Source: Diadophis punctatus similis | Taxonomy: Eukaryota; Chordata; Lepidosauria; Squamata; Dipsadidae | NCBI GenBank assembly: GCA_023053685.1 | Contig: JALIGW010000005.1 | Span: 31,400,480-31,464,479 of the forward strand | Length of the DNA stretch: 64,000 nucleotides | Reading direction: 5' to 3' | Shown: piece by piece, positions 22,745 through 34,510 of the stretch | Layout: each line of letters starts with the position of its first letter | Numbering within the stretch: the stretch's first letter is position 1 | Position numbers and translations under genes: made by a program | Notes under the pieces: model-generated | The model's input: the letters and a program-made list of their open reading frames with translations, nothing else | Database searches by the model: none | Told to the model about the DNA's origin: nothing

Positions 22745-24732
22745 TATATTAATATATTATAATATATTTTTGTACTGTTTATTCAGGTGGAAAAGATAAG
22801 GTTAAATTCTGAATCTGACTGATCTGAACTATTTTATTGATGGAGAAGGAGGAGAAGGAGGAGAAGGAGAAGAAACGGGAGATGTTAATATTTTTAACAG
22901 GATGATACAAAACGAAAATATGCTATTTGTTTATTCACATAATGGTTTCTAGAAATGTGGCCATTTAATTTAATTGATCTAGTCTACCATAAGCTTTCCT
23001 GTTCTTATAGCTAAGTAATGTATTATCGACTATTTATCCACTGTTGCAATTTTACTGGAAAAGTGATACAGATCAAGTGAAATAATAAGGCCAGTCCTAT
23101 TCTTAGGGAAAACTGGCCAATTTATGAGCATATTTTTGAGGGTCATGAAGGACACATGGTTTTGTGTATGTTTTGTTATTACTTTACGGTAGTTTTATAC
23201 CACTACTGATGGGGATTTCTTATAAGGTTGGATGGAGAACAGAGACATCTTAGCCATGGAAGTTGTTGGGATTAAAATAGGACAAGATAGTGCCATGAAT
23301 GCTGCCCTGAGCTCTGGAATGAAAGGCAGGGAATAAATAAATAAAATACCTTTCCTGGTTTGGGTATTTTTGATATGAAAAGGAATAAGTCTGTGGCTAG
23401 AAGCACCACACATGCTACCTTTGCATTATGAACTTGGTATATGGTTACTGAGTTCATTGAGATTATCGGCAGAAAACCAGAATTTCCTCTTTACAGTGTT
23501 AGCACCTGACGTCATTTGTAATCATGATTGTGATAAGACAACAATTTATCTTAAAGAGGCCCTGGCTGATTTTAATGAATATTTTTTGAAGGTGAAGCTA
23601 CTACCTACATTCTGAGCTCATACAGTACTCCCTGTTTCCTTTAATGCTTCAGAACACATGTTTTATTTATGATTAGAGTCATACTTGTGCAGTTGTAATC
23701 CTTAGACTGTTATGGCATGGTAGGAGTAATTCCAAAAATATTTTACTAAAGGACATGAACATTACAGAAACTTAGTACAATCTAAGCAACTGACATCAGG
23801 CAGTTATGCTGCAAGTTCTACACATTGGAATTTTCATGTTAATGGATTCTAAGTGAATAAAGTTATTTTTAATAGCTTGGGCTTGCCTTTTATACACCCA
23901 TTTACTCTTTTATACTGTATAAATAATGTGTCACCACTGATACTAGTTACTCTCATCATGTTTTGAGGGGAAGCCAATAACCCAGTCCTTAAGTTTCAGA
24001 AATAGAACTTTTTTACTTAGAGATAGGACAGCTCATTGAAGGCTATGTTACACCAAAGTCTTTTTTATAAATAATTATCTAATTAAAATATTAGTAGGCA
24101 TTCCTTTGAGTCTTCAGTACTTACATGGATTAAATAACAGAGGGCTGTAAATAGAATCTAAAAACTACTAGTCGGAGGATGAAAAGAGGGAAATCATTTT
24201 GTATTCCTAGCCATTGGGTTCTAGTCATTTGTTTAAAAAAATAAGGCATTGGTTTTTTCCTTGTTCTGTATAAAGTGCTTTAAAGCAGATTCCGTAAAAA
24301 TGAAATTCCTTTAAAAATAGAACAATTCATTATTCACAGGCATACTGAATTAGAATTCTCTATAATTCCTGTAAATTAGTGCCAAAAAACAACAACAACC
24401 AGGTTTCATAGGACATTCCAGTTGTTTTCCATGATTCTTTCCAGTGGACATTGCTGATAAATCCAAAGTTTTTGACATTGTTATTGCTGAATGTGTCATA
24501 TGAACAAAAAATCCTGACTTGCTCCTTTTGAAACTATCACTTGTAGAAACGTATTTTAATTTTTCTAGTATTTGAAATTATTCATCCATTGAAGTAAAAG
24601 ATGCAATTTAAACACTCTCATAGCCAAGTGCTTTATGAAGGTTCAGAATTATAATACTCTTAAGGACTAGCTATAATGCCTTGGTCAACATAATGTGATT
24701 TCTCTTCTAAAGACTTGGAAGATACTAGGATG
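22745..24732. other. Intron sequence; a GAAGGAG run and a weak LINE tail only
   Basis: A short GGAGAAGGA run lies at 22843-22875 and an old LINE 3' tail (CAGGGAATAAATAAATAAAA) near 23326-23347. Otherwise unique-looking AT-rich intron. Confidence 0.45.
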
Positions 24733-24740
24733 TGCTAGAG

Positions 24741-24990
24741 CAGTGGTTCTCAACCTGGGGATCGCGATCCCTTTGGGGGTCGAACGACCCTGTCACAGGG
24801 GTCGGGAGACTTCGCCGGACGCCACCACTTGGGTTCTTTTACCCTCTGCACATGCGCAGAACGCCTTGCGCATGCGCAGAGGGTAAAAGAACCCAAATGG
24901 CGGCAGCAGGATGGGGGTCACAGCGGTGGGCGTGGGGGCTGGCTGTGGCGCGGGGGCAGGTCGCGGCATTAGGAAGGTTGAGAACAACTG
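24741..24990 (-). mobile_element. SPIN-type hAT non-autonomous element with unrelated palindromic core
   Basis: The left end CAGTGGTTCTCAACCTGGGG plus TTTGGGGGTCGAACGACCCT and the right end GTCGCGGCATTAGGAAGGTT plus GAGAACAACTG match the two ends of the SPIN hAT family in reverse orientation. Perfect 8-bp duplications TGCTAGAG lie at 24733-24740 and 24991-24998. The middle (about 24815-24905) is instead a palindrome with TGCACATGCGCAGAACGCC and GGGTAAAAGAACCCAAATGG, also found inside the unrelated element at 62326. Its right duplication is shared with the next element. Confidence 0.88.
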
Positions 24991-24998
24991 TGCTAGAG

Positions 24999-25179
24999 GA
25001 TGGGTGTCCAACCTTTTGGCCGGGGTTATCTTGAGTGAAGAAGAATTGGCTTGTTTATAAAAATAAATAATACAGTTAATGTATATAAATCACATAATAA
25101 TGTTAAAACTTTACGAAGTTGTGGGGCCACATTACCAGCTGTCCAGGATTACATATGGGCCCTGGGTTGGACAAGGTTG
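24999..25179. mobile_element. Old hAT MITE abutting the SPIN-type element
   Basis: GGTGTCCAACCTTTTGGCC near the left and GGGTTGGACAAGGTTG on the right are imperfect inverted ends. The octamers TGCTAGAG (24991-24998) and TGCTAAAG (25180-25187) flank it, a 7 of 8 match, as for hAT insertions. Confidence 0.65.
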
Positions 25180-25592
25180 TGCTAAAGCATAAACGTGAAC
25201 TCTTTGTGGCTGCCCTCTGAAAGCGGCCACTGTAGAAGCCAGAAGCTTTTGTACTACAGACGGCGGCCCTTTCTAGCTATCTCTCCCTCTCCCTTTTTTC
25301 GCCTAGAGTTCTGAAGTAATCTCATGCAGAGGCTTTTGAAATTAGTTTGAAATTTACATAGAGTTTGGTTTAATGTCACAGAAAATGTAATTTTTCAAAC
25401 CCAATTGATAGGATGCTATGGTCTGGTCTGGTATGAGGAAATGACTTTGAAATATCATACAATATGGTTTCCATAGCTGTCCAATAAGCATTATCGAATA
25501 TTTGTTGTTTTTTAAAACATGTCTTCTTTTGGTAATCTTTTATGAAAAGTAGAAAAATGTGTACATTTAATATACAAATTTTGTTTTTCCAG

Positions 25593-25727
25593 TGGCCCAT
25601 CCTCAGGAGCCTCATCATCCCACCGAGAAGCCTGTCATCCACTGCCACAAATGTGGGGAGCAGTGTAAAGGAGAAGTACTTCGAGTCCAGGCCAAGCATT
25701 TTCATATCAAATGCTTTACCTGCAAAG
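25593..25727 (+). CDS. ABLIM1: ABLIM1 internal coding exon: N-terminal linker and first half of LIM domain 1
   Basis: This exon encodes about 44 residues of actin-binding LIM protein 1, a cytoskeletal scaffold whose N-terminal LIM zinc fingers bind partners and whose C-terminal villin headpiece binds F-actin. The translation starts AHPQEPHHPTEKPVIHCHKC, which I recognise as the ABLIM1 segment just before LIM1; ABLIM2 and ABLIM3 differ here. The zinc ligands CxxC (CHKC), then HxxC (HIKC) and the first Cys of the next pair (FTCK) are visible, so the exon carries the first zinc module of LIM1. The acceptor is a pyrimidine tract ending in AG at 25591-25592 and the donor is GT at 25728-25729. The exon opens with two bases of a split Val codon and ends with one base, 135 nt in all. 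The upstream exon supplying the first base of the Val codon is not visible with certainty. The next exon follows after a 26,215-bp intron. Identity is very secure; the paralogue call rests on remembered family sequence. Confidence 0.95.
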
Positions 25728-25839
25728 GTACTGTAATTCTGTTTTATCACTAGCCTCTCAGGCAATCAAATTGTTTGTATTTCTTTACTCTGAAGAGATT
25801 GGCTGAATTCCTATTATGGACCTATGATTAGGTTTAAAC

Positions 25840-26046
25840 CAGTGGTTCCCAACCTTTTTTTGGCCATGTCCCACCTAAGTATCTCTAAAATCCTGATGCC
25901 CCCCCCGCCCCGTGACATATAATTCTTACTATACAAAAAGTGAACTCCTACTTACGCGGAGGAAGCCTAAAAGGCTATTAACTTGGTTTAAACAGGTTCC
26001 AATTGCCCCCATAAAAAATCAAATTGCCCCCCTGTGGCAACCACTG
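25840..26046. mobile_element. hAT MITE (CAGTGGTTCCCAACC ends)
   Basis: A 207-bp element with left end CAGTGGTTCCCAACC and right end GTGGCAACCACTG. It is flanked by GTTTAAAC (25832-25839) and GTTTAGAC (26047-26054), a 7 of 8 duplication. It sits about 110 bp downstream of the first ABLIM1 exon. Confidence 0.8.
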
Positions 26047-26169
26047 GTTTAGACCCATGAAGGAAGATATAGAGCATGAACATTACTTAAATGTACAAAT
26101 AAAAATATTTGCTATATTAGTGTCTTTGATATGTATATATGTATTTGATATGTATATATTAATGAATGA

Positions 26170-26265
26170 ATGATGTTGATTGGGCAGCCATATACTGTAT
26201 ATGTTATAATAATGAGTCCCATGATGTTGATTGGGCAGCCATATACTGTATATGTTATAATAATA
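26170..26265. repeat. 51-bp tandem duplication
   Basis: ATGATGTTGATTGGGCAGCC and the following TATACTGTATATGTTATAAT occur twice with a period of 51 bp (starts 26170 and 26221). Confidence 0.95.
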
Positions 26266-26514
26266 ATATTAATACAAACGTTAATTTCAGCAGTTTTCAA
26301 ATATTTCCACTTTTGAAATTTTAGAGTTTGCATTAACTGGTTAACAAATATAAAGGTTCTCCATGCCTTCAAAAAAGGTTTTATAATGTGTGGGAGTTTG
26401 CATAAAATACTGCTTGGACCATTAAAGCATATTTAAGCATACAGCATATTTTCCAGGCTGGTAATTGGAAACGTTGTGGTTTGAATGTAGCTGGTGTGTA
26501 TGTGCTCCCTCCAT

Positions 26515-27640
26515 ATTTATTTATTTATTTATTTTATTTTATTTATTTTGTCAAACATGTACAAGATAACAGGTATAGTATAAACATAAATATGAACATA
26601 GTAAATGGGTACGAAAAATGGAGACAGTAGGACAGGGACGGTAGGCACGCTTGTGCGCTTATGCATGCCCTTTACAGACCTCTTAGGAATGGGGTGAGGT
26701 CAACAGTAGACAGTCTAAAGTTAAAGTTATGGGGGTTTGGGGATGTAACAACAGAGTCAGGTAGTGCATTCCAGGCATTGACCACTCTGTTACTGAAGTC
26801 GTATTTTCTGCAATCGAGTTTGAAGCGGTTTACCTTGAGTTTGTATCTATTGTGTGCTCGTGTATTATTGCGGTTGAAGCTAAAGTAGTCATTAACAGGT
26901 AGTACGTTGTAGCGGATAACTTTGTGTGCTACGTTTAGGTCGGACCTTAGGCAGCGTAGTTCTAGGTTGTCCAAGCCTAAAATTTCAAGCCTGGTGGCGT
27001 AAGGTATTTTATTGCGAGCAGAGGAGCGGAGTTCTCTTCTCGTGAAATACCTCTGGACTCATTCAATTGTGTTAATGTCCGATATGCAGTGCGGATTCCA
27101 GGCAGATGAACTGTATTCGAGAATTGATATAGCAAAGGTTTTGTATGTCCTAGTTTGCAGTACAATATTACTGGAGAAGAAGCTTCGCAAGATTAGGTTG
27201 ACAACTCTTAATGCCTTTTTGGCAATGCTGTTACAGTGAGCTCTGGCACTTAGGTCATTTGAGATGAGAACTCCAAGGTCCTTGACAAAGTGAGGGTCAT
27301 CTACAAGGTCATATCCGCCCAGCTTGTATTTGGTGTTCTGATTTTTTTTGCCAAAGTGTAAGACAGAACATTTGTTGGTTGAGATTTGGAGTTGCCAATT
27401 GTTTGACCATTCTGACATATAGTCAAGGTCATTTTGTAGGGTAACAGCATTGTCGGTGGTGTTGAATAGTTTTACATCATCAGCGAAGAGGACGCACCTG
27501 CTTATAATGTGATCGCAAAGATCATTTATGTAAAGTATAAAGAGTGTGGGTCCTAAAACGTTGCCTTGGGGGACACCGCTGTTAACTGGTGCAGGATTTG
27601 ACAGGAACGCAGCTATCCACTTATGCATCTTTTTTGCAAT
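26515..27640 (-). mobile_element. CR1/L3-like LINE: RT and C-terminus, 3' end at left
   Basis: On the minus strand 27628-27059 is open for 189 codons and carries RT motifs: SGVPQGNVLGPTLFILYIND, the catalytic FADD box, then KDLGVLISNDLSARAHCN and LEYSSSAWNPHCISD. After a frameshift, 26974-26672 gives the C-terminus (FSNRVVNAWNALPDSVV). The 3' UTR has GGCATGCATAAGCGCACAAG and the element ends in an AAAT-type tail at 26515-26550. The upstream endonuclease part is missing, so it is 5'-truncated. FADD is intact, so the copy is fairly young. The clade is inferred. Confidence 0.88.
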
Positions 27641-27654
27641 AAAATAGAATAATA

Positions 27655-28545
27655 TTTTATATTATTATCTCTTTTATTCATTAAACATGAAAATCAGTCA
27701 ACTGAGCATTTTAAAAAGTGTCCCAAATACCACTGACTGGTGCTAATGGTTAATACGGGTTGCTGCCAGCATCCTAGGTATCAACCAAGTATCTTCTTAA
27801 AATATATGATGTTCCAAGTAGCTTTTCGGATACAGGTATGTCATATTTTTTACATAATGACCAGTGGACTTATTTAGCAACTCGATCATGTCTAACTTTG
27901 TAATCAGTTTGCACGATTTTGCTGCACTCACATATTAAATGTGAAACAGTTTCAACTTTGTCGTTGCAAAGTCGGCAGTTTGGATTGTCAGTGGATTTTT
28001 GTATCTTCTCTTTCATGACATTAGTTTGTAGTGCTTGTTCTTGAACAGCGAATATTAAACCTTCCATTTCTTTCTTGATGGTTCCCCATTTTAAACCATG
28101 CCCATGTAAGGTTGTCATCACATTTTCCTTCAATGTTTTTCAAGTGTTGTCCATGCAAAGCTTTGGTTTCCCATCTATTTAATCTGTCATCCAGCTGTTT
28201 TTCCTTATATTCTGCCTTGGTTTCTGTTGTTTTTATAATGTTCTCCGTTTTCACAGCCTGCGGCAATTTTTCTGTACTTTGGTTCACATAATCATTCAAA
28301 CTTCATTTTTCTTCTTCTACAGTTTGATAGATTTGCAATATCCCTCTGCCTTCTATTTTTCTTGGCAGGTACAACCTGTCAATGTCACTTCGTGAATGTA
28401 AAGCGTGGTACATATTCAAAAGTTTGTGCGTTTTCCGGTCCATGTTTTCCAGTTCAGCCAAAGTCCACTTGATGATTTCAGCTGAGTAGCGTATCACTGG
28501 AACTGCCCATGTATTAATGGCTTTCATTATGTTTCCAGCATTCAG
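27655..28545 (-). mobile_element. R4-like non-LTR retrotransposon 3' part
   Basis: Minus-strand pieces read INTWAVPVIRYSAEIIKWT, then DRKTHKLLNMYHALHSRSD and LYLPRKIEGRGI, and later CRLCNDKVETVSHLICECSK. The last is a CxxC-H-C zinc motif close to the C-terminus, as in R2/R4-type LINEs with a restriction-like endonuclease. The 3' UTR (27655-27850) contains GCTGGCAGCAACCCGTATTA and ends ATTATTAT. Two frameshifts separate the pieces. The same 3' UTR is found at 43678-43808. Confidence 0.65.
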
Positions 28546-28549
28546 CTTT

Positions 28550-28735
28550 TTTATTATTATTTATATTATTTATATTATTTATATGTATATGTATATTTAT
28601 ATGTATATGTATATGTATATTTATTACCATTACCATTACCATTACCATTAATATTATATTATAAATATTATTATAATATTTATTATATTATAATAAAATT
28701 AAATTAAAAAATAGCTTTAATAAGCCCCCAAACAC
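28550..28735. repeat. AT-rich simple repeats with (TTACCA)n
   Basis: TATATT/TATATG variants lead into five TTACCA units (28624-28650) and then an ATAAT-rich tract. Confidence 0.9.
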
Positions 28736-28916
28736 ATTTGCACCAGTGTGTGTATTTCTGAAAATGTAACTAATAGATAGAAGAAGCAAATTTATCCAAA
28801 TTTGCCTCCTTTTGAAAAATAGTTAATTGAAAGACTGGCAAAGAGCACATGTCAGCAATTCAATGCAGTATATAAGGTATTGCATATTCAGTTGTGTGCT
28901 AATATATGTATAACTA

Positions 28917-29051
28917 CCCTGTTTCTCCCCAAATAAGACATCCCCTGATAATAAGCCCAATTGGGCTTTTGAATACATGGCAATAAGGCCAAGCACTTAT
29001 TTCAGGGTTCAAAAAAATATAAGACAGGGTCTTATTTTCTGGAAAACACTG
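28917..29051. mobile_element. TA-flanked MITE (CCCTGTTTCTCCCCAAATAA ends)
   Basis: Left CCCTGTTTCTCCCCAAATAA and right AGGGTCTTATTTTCTGGAAA then ACACTG are imperfect inverted ends of 135 bp. TA is on both sides (28915-28916 and 29052-29053), suggesting a Tc1/mariner-type family. Confidence 0.75.
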
Positions 29052-29054
29052 TAC

Positions 29055-30100
29055 TATTTCTGCTGATTAGGGTTGGCTGTTAATCTGCCATCTGATGCTC
29101 CATCTGCTTTCAGGAAAGATTATCAGGTTTACCAGAGACTGGACTTCTTTGTTGTTGTGAAACAACCCTGCTAATAAATGCTTTTGGGTACAGCAAGAAA
29201 TTCAGTTAGAGGATCTTCAAATCAAAACCCTGGGCTTTACTTTTGTTGCTCTCAGTTTATAATATGTTCTTTGCAATTGTTTTTCCAAAATGAGCCCTTT
29301 TATTCCAGGAACACCTGGAATTTTGGAAAATTTAGCTCTTTCACAACATATTCACTTATGTCATGGAAGCTGTATGATATGAGCTTGAGTTCCAGTCGGG
29401 TATTATTTTCATTATGGTATTAGTGATATGAAAAAAGTCTCTACCTCATCCTCAGTCTTTGAACCTTTACTTTGCTTAATTCTTTCGAAAACTTGCTTCC
29501 CTTTACAAATTTCATATTTTGGCACTAGGATCTATTTAAGCAAACTTTCCTTTCTTTTCCTATTTTATTACTTAGGTCATCTAGCTTTTGAATAGATGGG
29601 AGCAATGGTTAAAAATGACATCTTCATGTCCATCCAGAGTAATCATTGATTCCAGCTCTATAATCATATGAAGTACAAGACTCAGCATTTATGGCCACTC
29701 GGCTCATCTATTCCAGCTACTTTCTGTATATGGAATGGAGGAAAGACAACTTGTTCTTTATCTGAGACTGCAAAGTATCTTGGGGCACCCTGAATTTCTA
29801 ATTTGAGCATGGAATAAACTATGCTTAAAATAATTAAGCTTTTCTCTCCCCAATTTGGATGTCATAGAAAAGCTAAGATTATTGTGAACCAAGAAGGAAG
29901 GATGCAGTTAAAGAAGGAAATCCACAAGGTATTTCCAGCAGTCTGAGATATCACTGTTTTCTTATGCTTAAGGATTAATTTATTAAGCTTGTATCTCGCT
30001 TCTACCAGAATGCTAGTACTACTGACAAACAGAACTGTAATAAAACAGACATATCTGCATTTTTACATATTATTTTGCTATAAGGCCAAATATATGTTTG
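29055..30100. other. ABLIM1 intron, no recognised element
   Basis: I see no exon, RNA or clear repeat. Confidence 0.5.
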
Positions 30101-30103
30101 TCC

Positions 30104-30318
30104 ATACCATGGTGCAGTGGTTAGAATGCAGTATTGTAGGCTAATTCTACTGACTGCCAGAAGTTTGATTTTGACTGGCTCAAGGTTGACTCAGCCTTCC
30201 ATCCTTCTGAGGTCAGTAAAATGAAGACCCAGATTCGTAGGGGCAAAATGCTGATTCTGTAAACAACTTAGAGAGGGCTGTAAAATGGTATATAAGTTTA
30301 AGTGCTATTACTATTTAT
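30104..30318 (+). mobile_element. Sauria-type SINE, older copy
   Basis: ATGGTGCAGTGGTTAGAATG at the A box, TTGACTCAGCCTTCCATCCT, AATGAAGACCCAGATTCG and GGTATATAAGTTTAAGTGCT align with 9296-9549. The B box is decayed. Confidence 0.8.
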
Positions 30319-30369
30319 GAAGGTATTTAGATAATCTATGACCTATTGGGTTATCTTTTTAGAAATATT

Positions 30370-33150
30370 TACCTACCACTCACTCACCTCCCTGACCCTC
30401 CCTGAACCTCCTTCACACCCTTGAACAACTCTCCCATTTCCACATAAATTCCTCAATCCATGAAGTATCTCTCACACACCTGGTGCAATCCATACAGTGC
30501 TTGTCACATACCCCTAGACATCATCTCCAATGGACTCAGCAACTCCCCTGAAACTCCATGCACCCATCACTCTCTCCCCACTCGGCAGCAGCTACTTACC
30601 TACCTGCCAGCCTAGAACTTCTGACTTTCCCCCAGCTTCCCAGTTGATTTTCCTTGTGCAAAGCTGCTAGGGAGTCTTAGAAGTGAAAATCATGTGACCG
30701 TGGCTGACTATGGAAGCATGGCGGACTTGAAGTAGCCATAGCTTTTCCAAATTTCAATGTCCTGAAAGTAATGGATCGCAGAATATGAATGCAGTCTGTA
30801 AATTAGCCCATCTGAAATACCTTTGTTCAAAAATTGTTGCCCTATGATGCACCCTTTAGCCCAACTGAAGCTTACAAACAGATATGATAGTTTTAGTATT
30901 ATATAGATTTAATATGTCCACATTCTTAACAGAATATATGCTTATTTCTTCCACTACTTTATATGCTGTGTATTAATTAAGATTCAAATGCCTTACTCCC
31001 TCAGCTTCATTAGCATTAGTTCTCTTATTAGAATAACACTTTTAATTTGTCATTCCACAAGGTGATAGGTAGCCTGAGGAATATTTCTGTAGCTTCTCAA
31101 AGAGTGCTATCAATTTTTCCCAACTAAAAAATAACTCGCTTAAGAAAAGTCTTTGTTTTGCTTTTCCTCCCTTTGCGCAAAATGCAAATAAAGCTTCATG
31201 TTATTTTCTTTTTACATCTATTCATTATAAATATTGGCTGTATTTTTAAGCCTAATGTGCAGTATAGAGTTCTACCAGATCTTTTTAAATGCTAGATGCC
31301 AGAAATATTGGAAAAAGCAGCTGCTTTAATTATAATGCACAAATTTTTATATATCTCTTACGGAGATTACAAGAACAATGTTTTCTTTTTAGTGGATATC
31401 TCAGTCATTTCATTTGAAATTCCTGTGAAATTGCCATGCAGACATTGATTAACTTAATTAATCACTATGCAGAAAATATAGTGTTTAACTGAATAATATC
31501 CTCCACAAACCCATCTATCACTGTTTTTTTTTTGAAGGCTGAAAATTATTTATTTGTGATATCTTTTATTGAAGTTTTAATTGCAAACAAGATGTCATCT
31601 GAAAATAAACACTTTACCTAAGCTTAACTTTAGTCCTTATACATGCCATGTTATTTAGTAATCCAACTCCATCACTATAGTGTATTGAGGTAACAATACT
31701 AGTGGAAAATAGAACAAATGTACCATAGATAATGCTTGAGTTTAGGCAGCCATCAGCAAAAAGTTTTTTTTTAAGGTTGAAAATCACTGATTTAAAGTAT
31801 GAGTATTTTTAGTTTTTCAGAACTTTCTTAATCAGTTACAGGAACATACATACGTATGTGTGTGTGTGCGCACTCATATAAACAAGATGGCTCTCACACA
31901 CACCTATCACTGTTTTCTATGTGGCATGCGGTATAACTATGAAACATAAATGTTTAAATGTGTAAAAATATGTAACTTGGTCATTTCAAGTTAAGTATTA
32001 CAAACCAAATATAAATATTTTCCATAACTGCTTTCCACTGTTTTCAATAGAATTTACCCAAGATACATAAAATAGAAGATATCCTCTCTTATCTAATGTA
32101 TGCATTTTAAATAAAAGAACAGACTGTGGTAGTGGTAAATAACTCAGGATGGTTTCATTTGCTAATGCAAGTTTACTTATGGAATGGGAGAGAACCAGGA
32201 TTAGGTAGCTGCTTAGCTTTGCTTTATAATCATCCAATTATCGAATAGTTTAAATGAATCAATCTTTGTTGGATTTTCCCTTGATCTGAGAATAATGACG
32301 AAATGCTCTTTGAGGACTGATCAGCAGGTTCATTTTCCCTCTCAAGTTGTATTTCATCCCATAAAATTTCATTTCTGCTTGGCGGAAAGTGAGCACCTCT
32401 AATGCAGTTTAATAGAAGACATGTTCTTTCCACTTTCGGGTTAACTTTGGGGTATTGTTGTAGATGAAGATATTTAAAGGCTGGTAATATATTAATCATT
32501 TCCAGTGAGTTGCCAAATCAGAGTCACATGGGTAAGAGTGAATAACCTCTCCAAGGATACAGAGAAAGACAGGTGTCTCCGTATTATGCACCACAATTAC
32601 ATAAATATATTTCGCCATATTAAATTTCATCAGATTTTATGTTTGCAGCTCTTCTGAATATTATAAAATGACATTATTGTGTAATTGAGATCCATTTACT
32701 AGAATTGCATATGAACTTAAGGAATTGGTTCACCATTAACAGGTAACTGGACACTCAAACTGACCAGTTTGCTGGATGTGCGAAAGATATCACATTGTTG
32801 GACTGCAGTTTTTATTTGGACTAGTAAATGAATTAAATCCTAATCCATAATCTCATTATATAAAAACCCATTTTTCTTATTAAGTAACCGATAGGTTTCT
32901 GAGCATTATGTTTAGGATTATAACTACTAACAAATCATTAGCTAATCCTATAAATTCATAGCATACATTCCTTTATTCCTTTATTGTGTGAAAAATAATA
33001 TAGAGAGCTGTTTGATTATAGCAGTTTAGAAATGTAATAAATAAATGCCCAAAGTGTGCCATGATCCTCCTGCTGATGCAGTGCTGCCCTGCAATTTTTA
33101 TACAAGATTCTTAATTCATATTTGCATGATTGTAATATTTGAATTATGTA
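30370..33150. other. ABLIM1 intron, mostly unrecognised
   Basis: Around 30370-30760 there is a C-rich patch (CACTCACCTCCCTGACCCTC) that ends with GTGACCGTGGCTGAC and may be a decayed DNA element. A (TG)n/(CA)n hairpin is at 31855-31905. The rest is AT-rich intron with nothing supported. Confidence 0.4.
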
Positions 33151-33162
33151 TTAAGTAAGTCA

Positions 33163-34250
33163 GGGTTGAACTGTGGAGTCCTTTGTGTTCTCTGAACCTG
33201 GTTATAGGTTTGCAGAAGTTTTGTTACCTGAGTAGGTAACATCTTCAGTGCAAGAAAGGAATGGGCTTTACTGTCTGTTTAGATACAGTAATTTGCCCTG
33301 TGAGTGTTGGTGTGGTTCTTCCTGGGCTACTTGAGTTTTTTAGTTTACTTATGATGTTGTGGAAGGCTTTAGTTGGTTTGTGTGCTATGATGGTGTGGTG
33401 TGGTTATAATAGTTGGTTTTTTATGAGATATTTTTGATGAGTGGCAGTATTATCATTTTCATAGGTTGGTTGTGATGGAGTGGGTTGAGCAGTCAGGAAC
33501 TTTTTGATAAAATTGTGAGGGTATCTATTTTATTGGAAGATGTTGCATGGGCTGTCTGTTTCCTTTTTCTGGTGTCCAGGGTTTCTGCAGTGTGTTTGCA
33601 GAAACCCTAATAATGTTGTTACACAGATTTTCTTGTGGAAGGTTGGGTGTTACTTTGATAAAGGAGTGCTTAGTGTGGGTGGATTTTTGATAGTTTTTTA
33701 ATTCTAATTTGCCACCATTTCTTTGGCTGATTAGGATATCTAGGAAGAGTCGTGTATTGTTGTTTCTTCTTTCCTTATGAATGTTATTCCTTTGAAGATG
33801 ATGTTGATTGTTTTGTGTGTGTTTTCTACATGTTCCTTTTTTATTCCAACAAAGGTTTGATCTCCACATCAGATGCATACATTTGGTTGTATGCGTGGGA
33901 GTGCCATAGTTTCTAGATGCTGCATTGCAGTATCTGCTGTGAATCCTGAGAGAGGTGAACCCATGGATGTTCCTTTGATTTGTTGACATACTGTATTTGT
34001 CCCTCAGTTTGAAAGTAGGTAATGAGGCAGAGGTGATGACACCCATGATTTTGGGTATTTCAATCTTAGTGTATTTGATTAGGTCAAGTGTGTTGTGTAA
34101 TATTGCTACCATGGATTCATTTGCTAATTTTGGACATCTGTGGATGTAACATTGAATGAAATCATAATTTAATCTTCTTCTACTATCTTTGATTTTCTGT
34201 AAAATGGGCACACTGCTCTTTTTCAACCACTACACCTACTGTGGCCAGTA
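33163..34250 (-). mobile_element. Penelope-like element (RT region and 3' end)
   Basis: Read on the minus strand, one frame near 33990-33930 gives GTSMGSPLSGFTADTAM, the Penelope RT motif, and another near 33750-33600 gives RLFLDILISQRNGG and STHTKHSFIKVTPNLPQ, the downstream conserved block. The frames are shifted relative to each other, so the long 233-codon frame is partly out of register. The 3' end (about 33250-33163) has the CTGAAGATGTTACCTACTCA phrase typical of these elements. It is 5'-truncated and dead. Confidence 0.8.
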
Positions 34251-34510
34251 AAAAACCCACTTTTACTATTAAAATCTGCTGACCTTTGAGAATGTTCTGC
34301 TTTCTGTCTCTTTAATACAGTAGATTGGTAAGAAAAAGATAGATTACTTTACCAAGGGGCTGAATTAATCAAGTGAAGATGAGTTTTAGAGGAAGCTAAA
34401 GAGATATTTAGATTAAACTGGGTAATCATTTAGGTTTAAGGCTGTCAATTAGCCATTTCTCTCGCATTGTTTCAGTTTATATTACAATTTTCAACTAGCT
34501 TTTTAAAACA

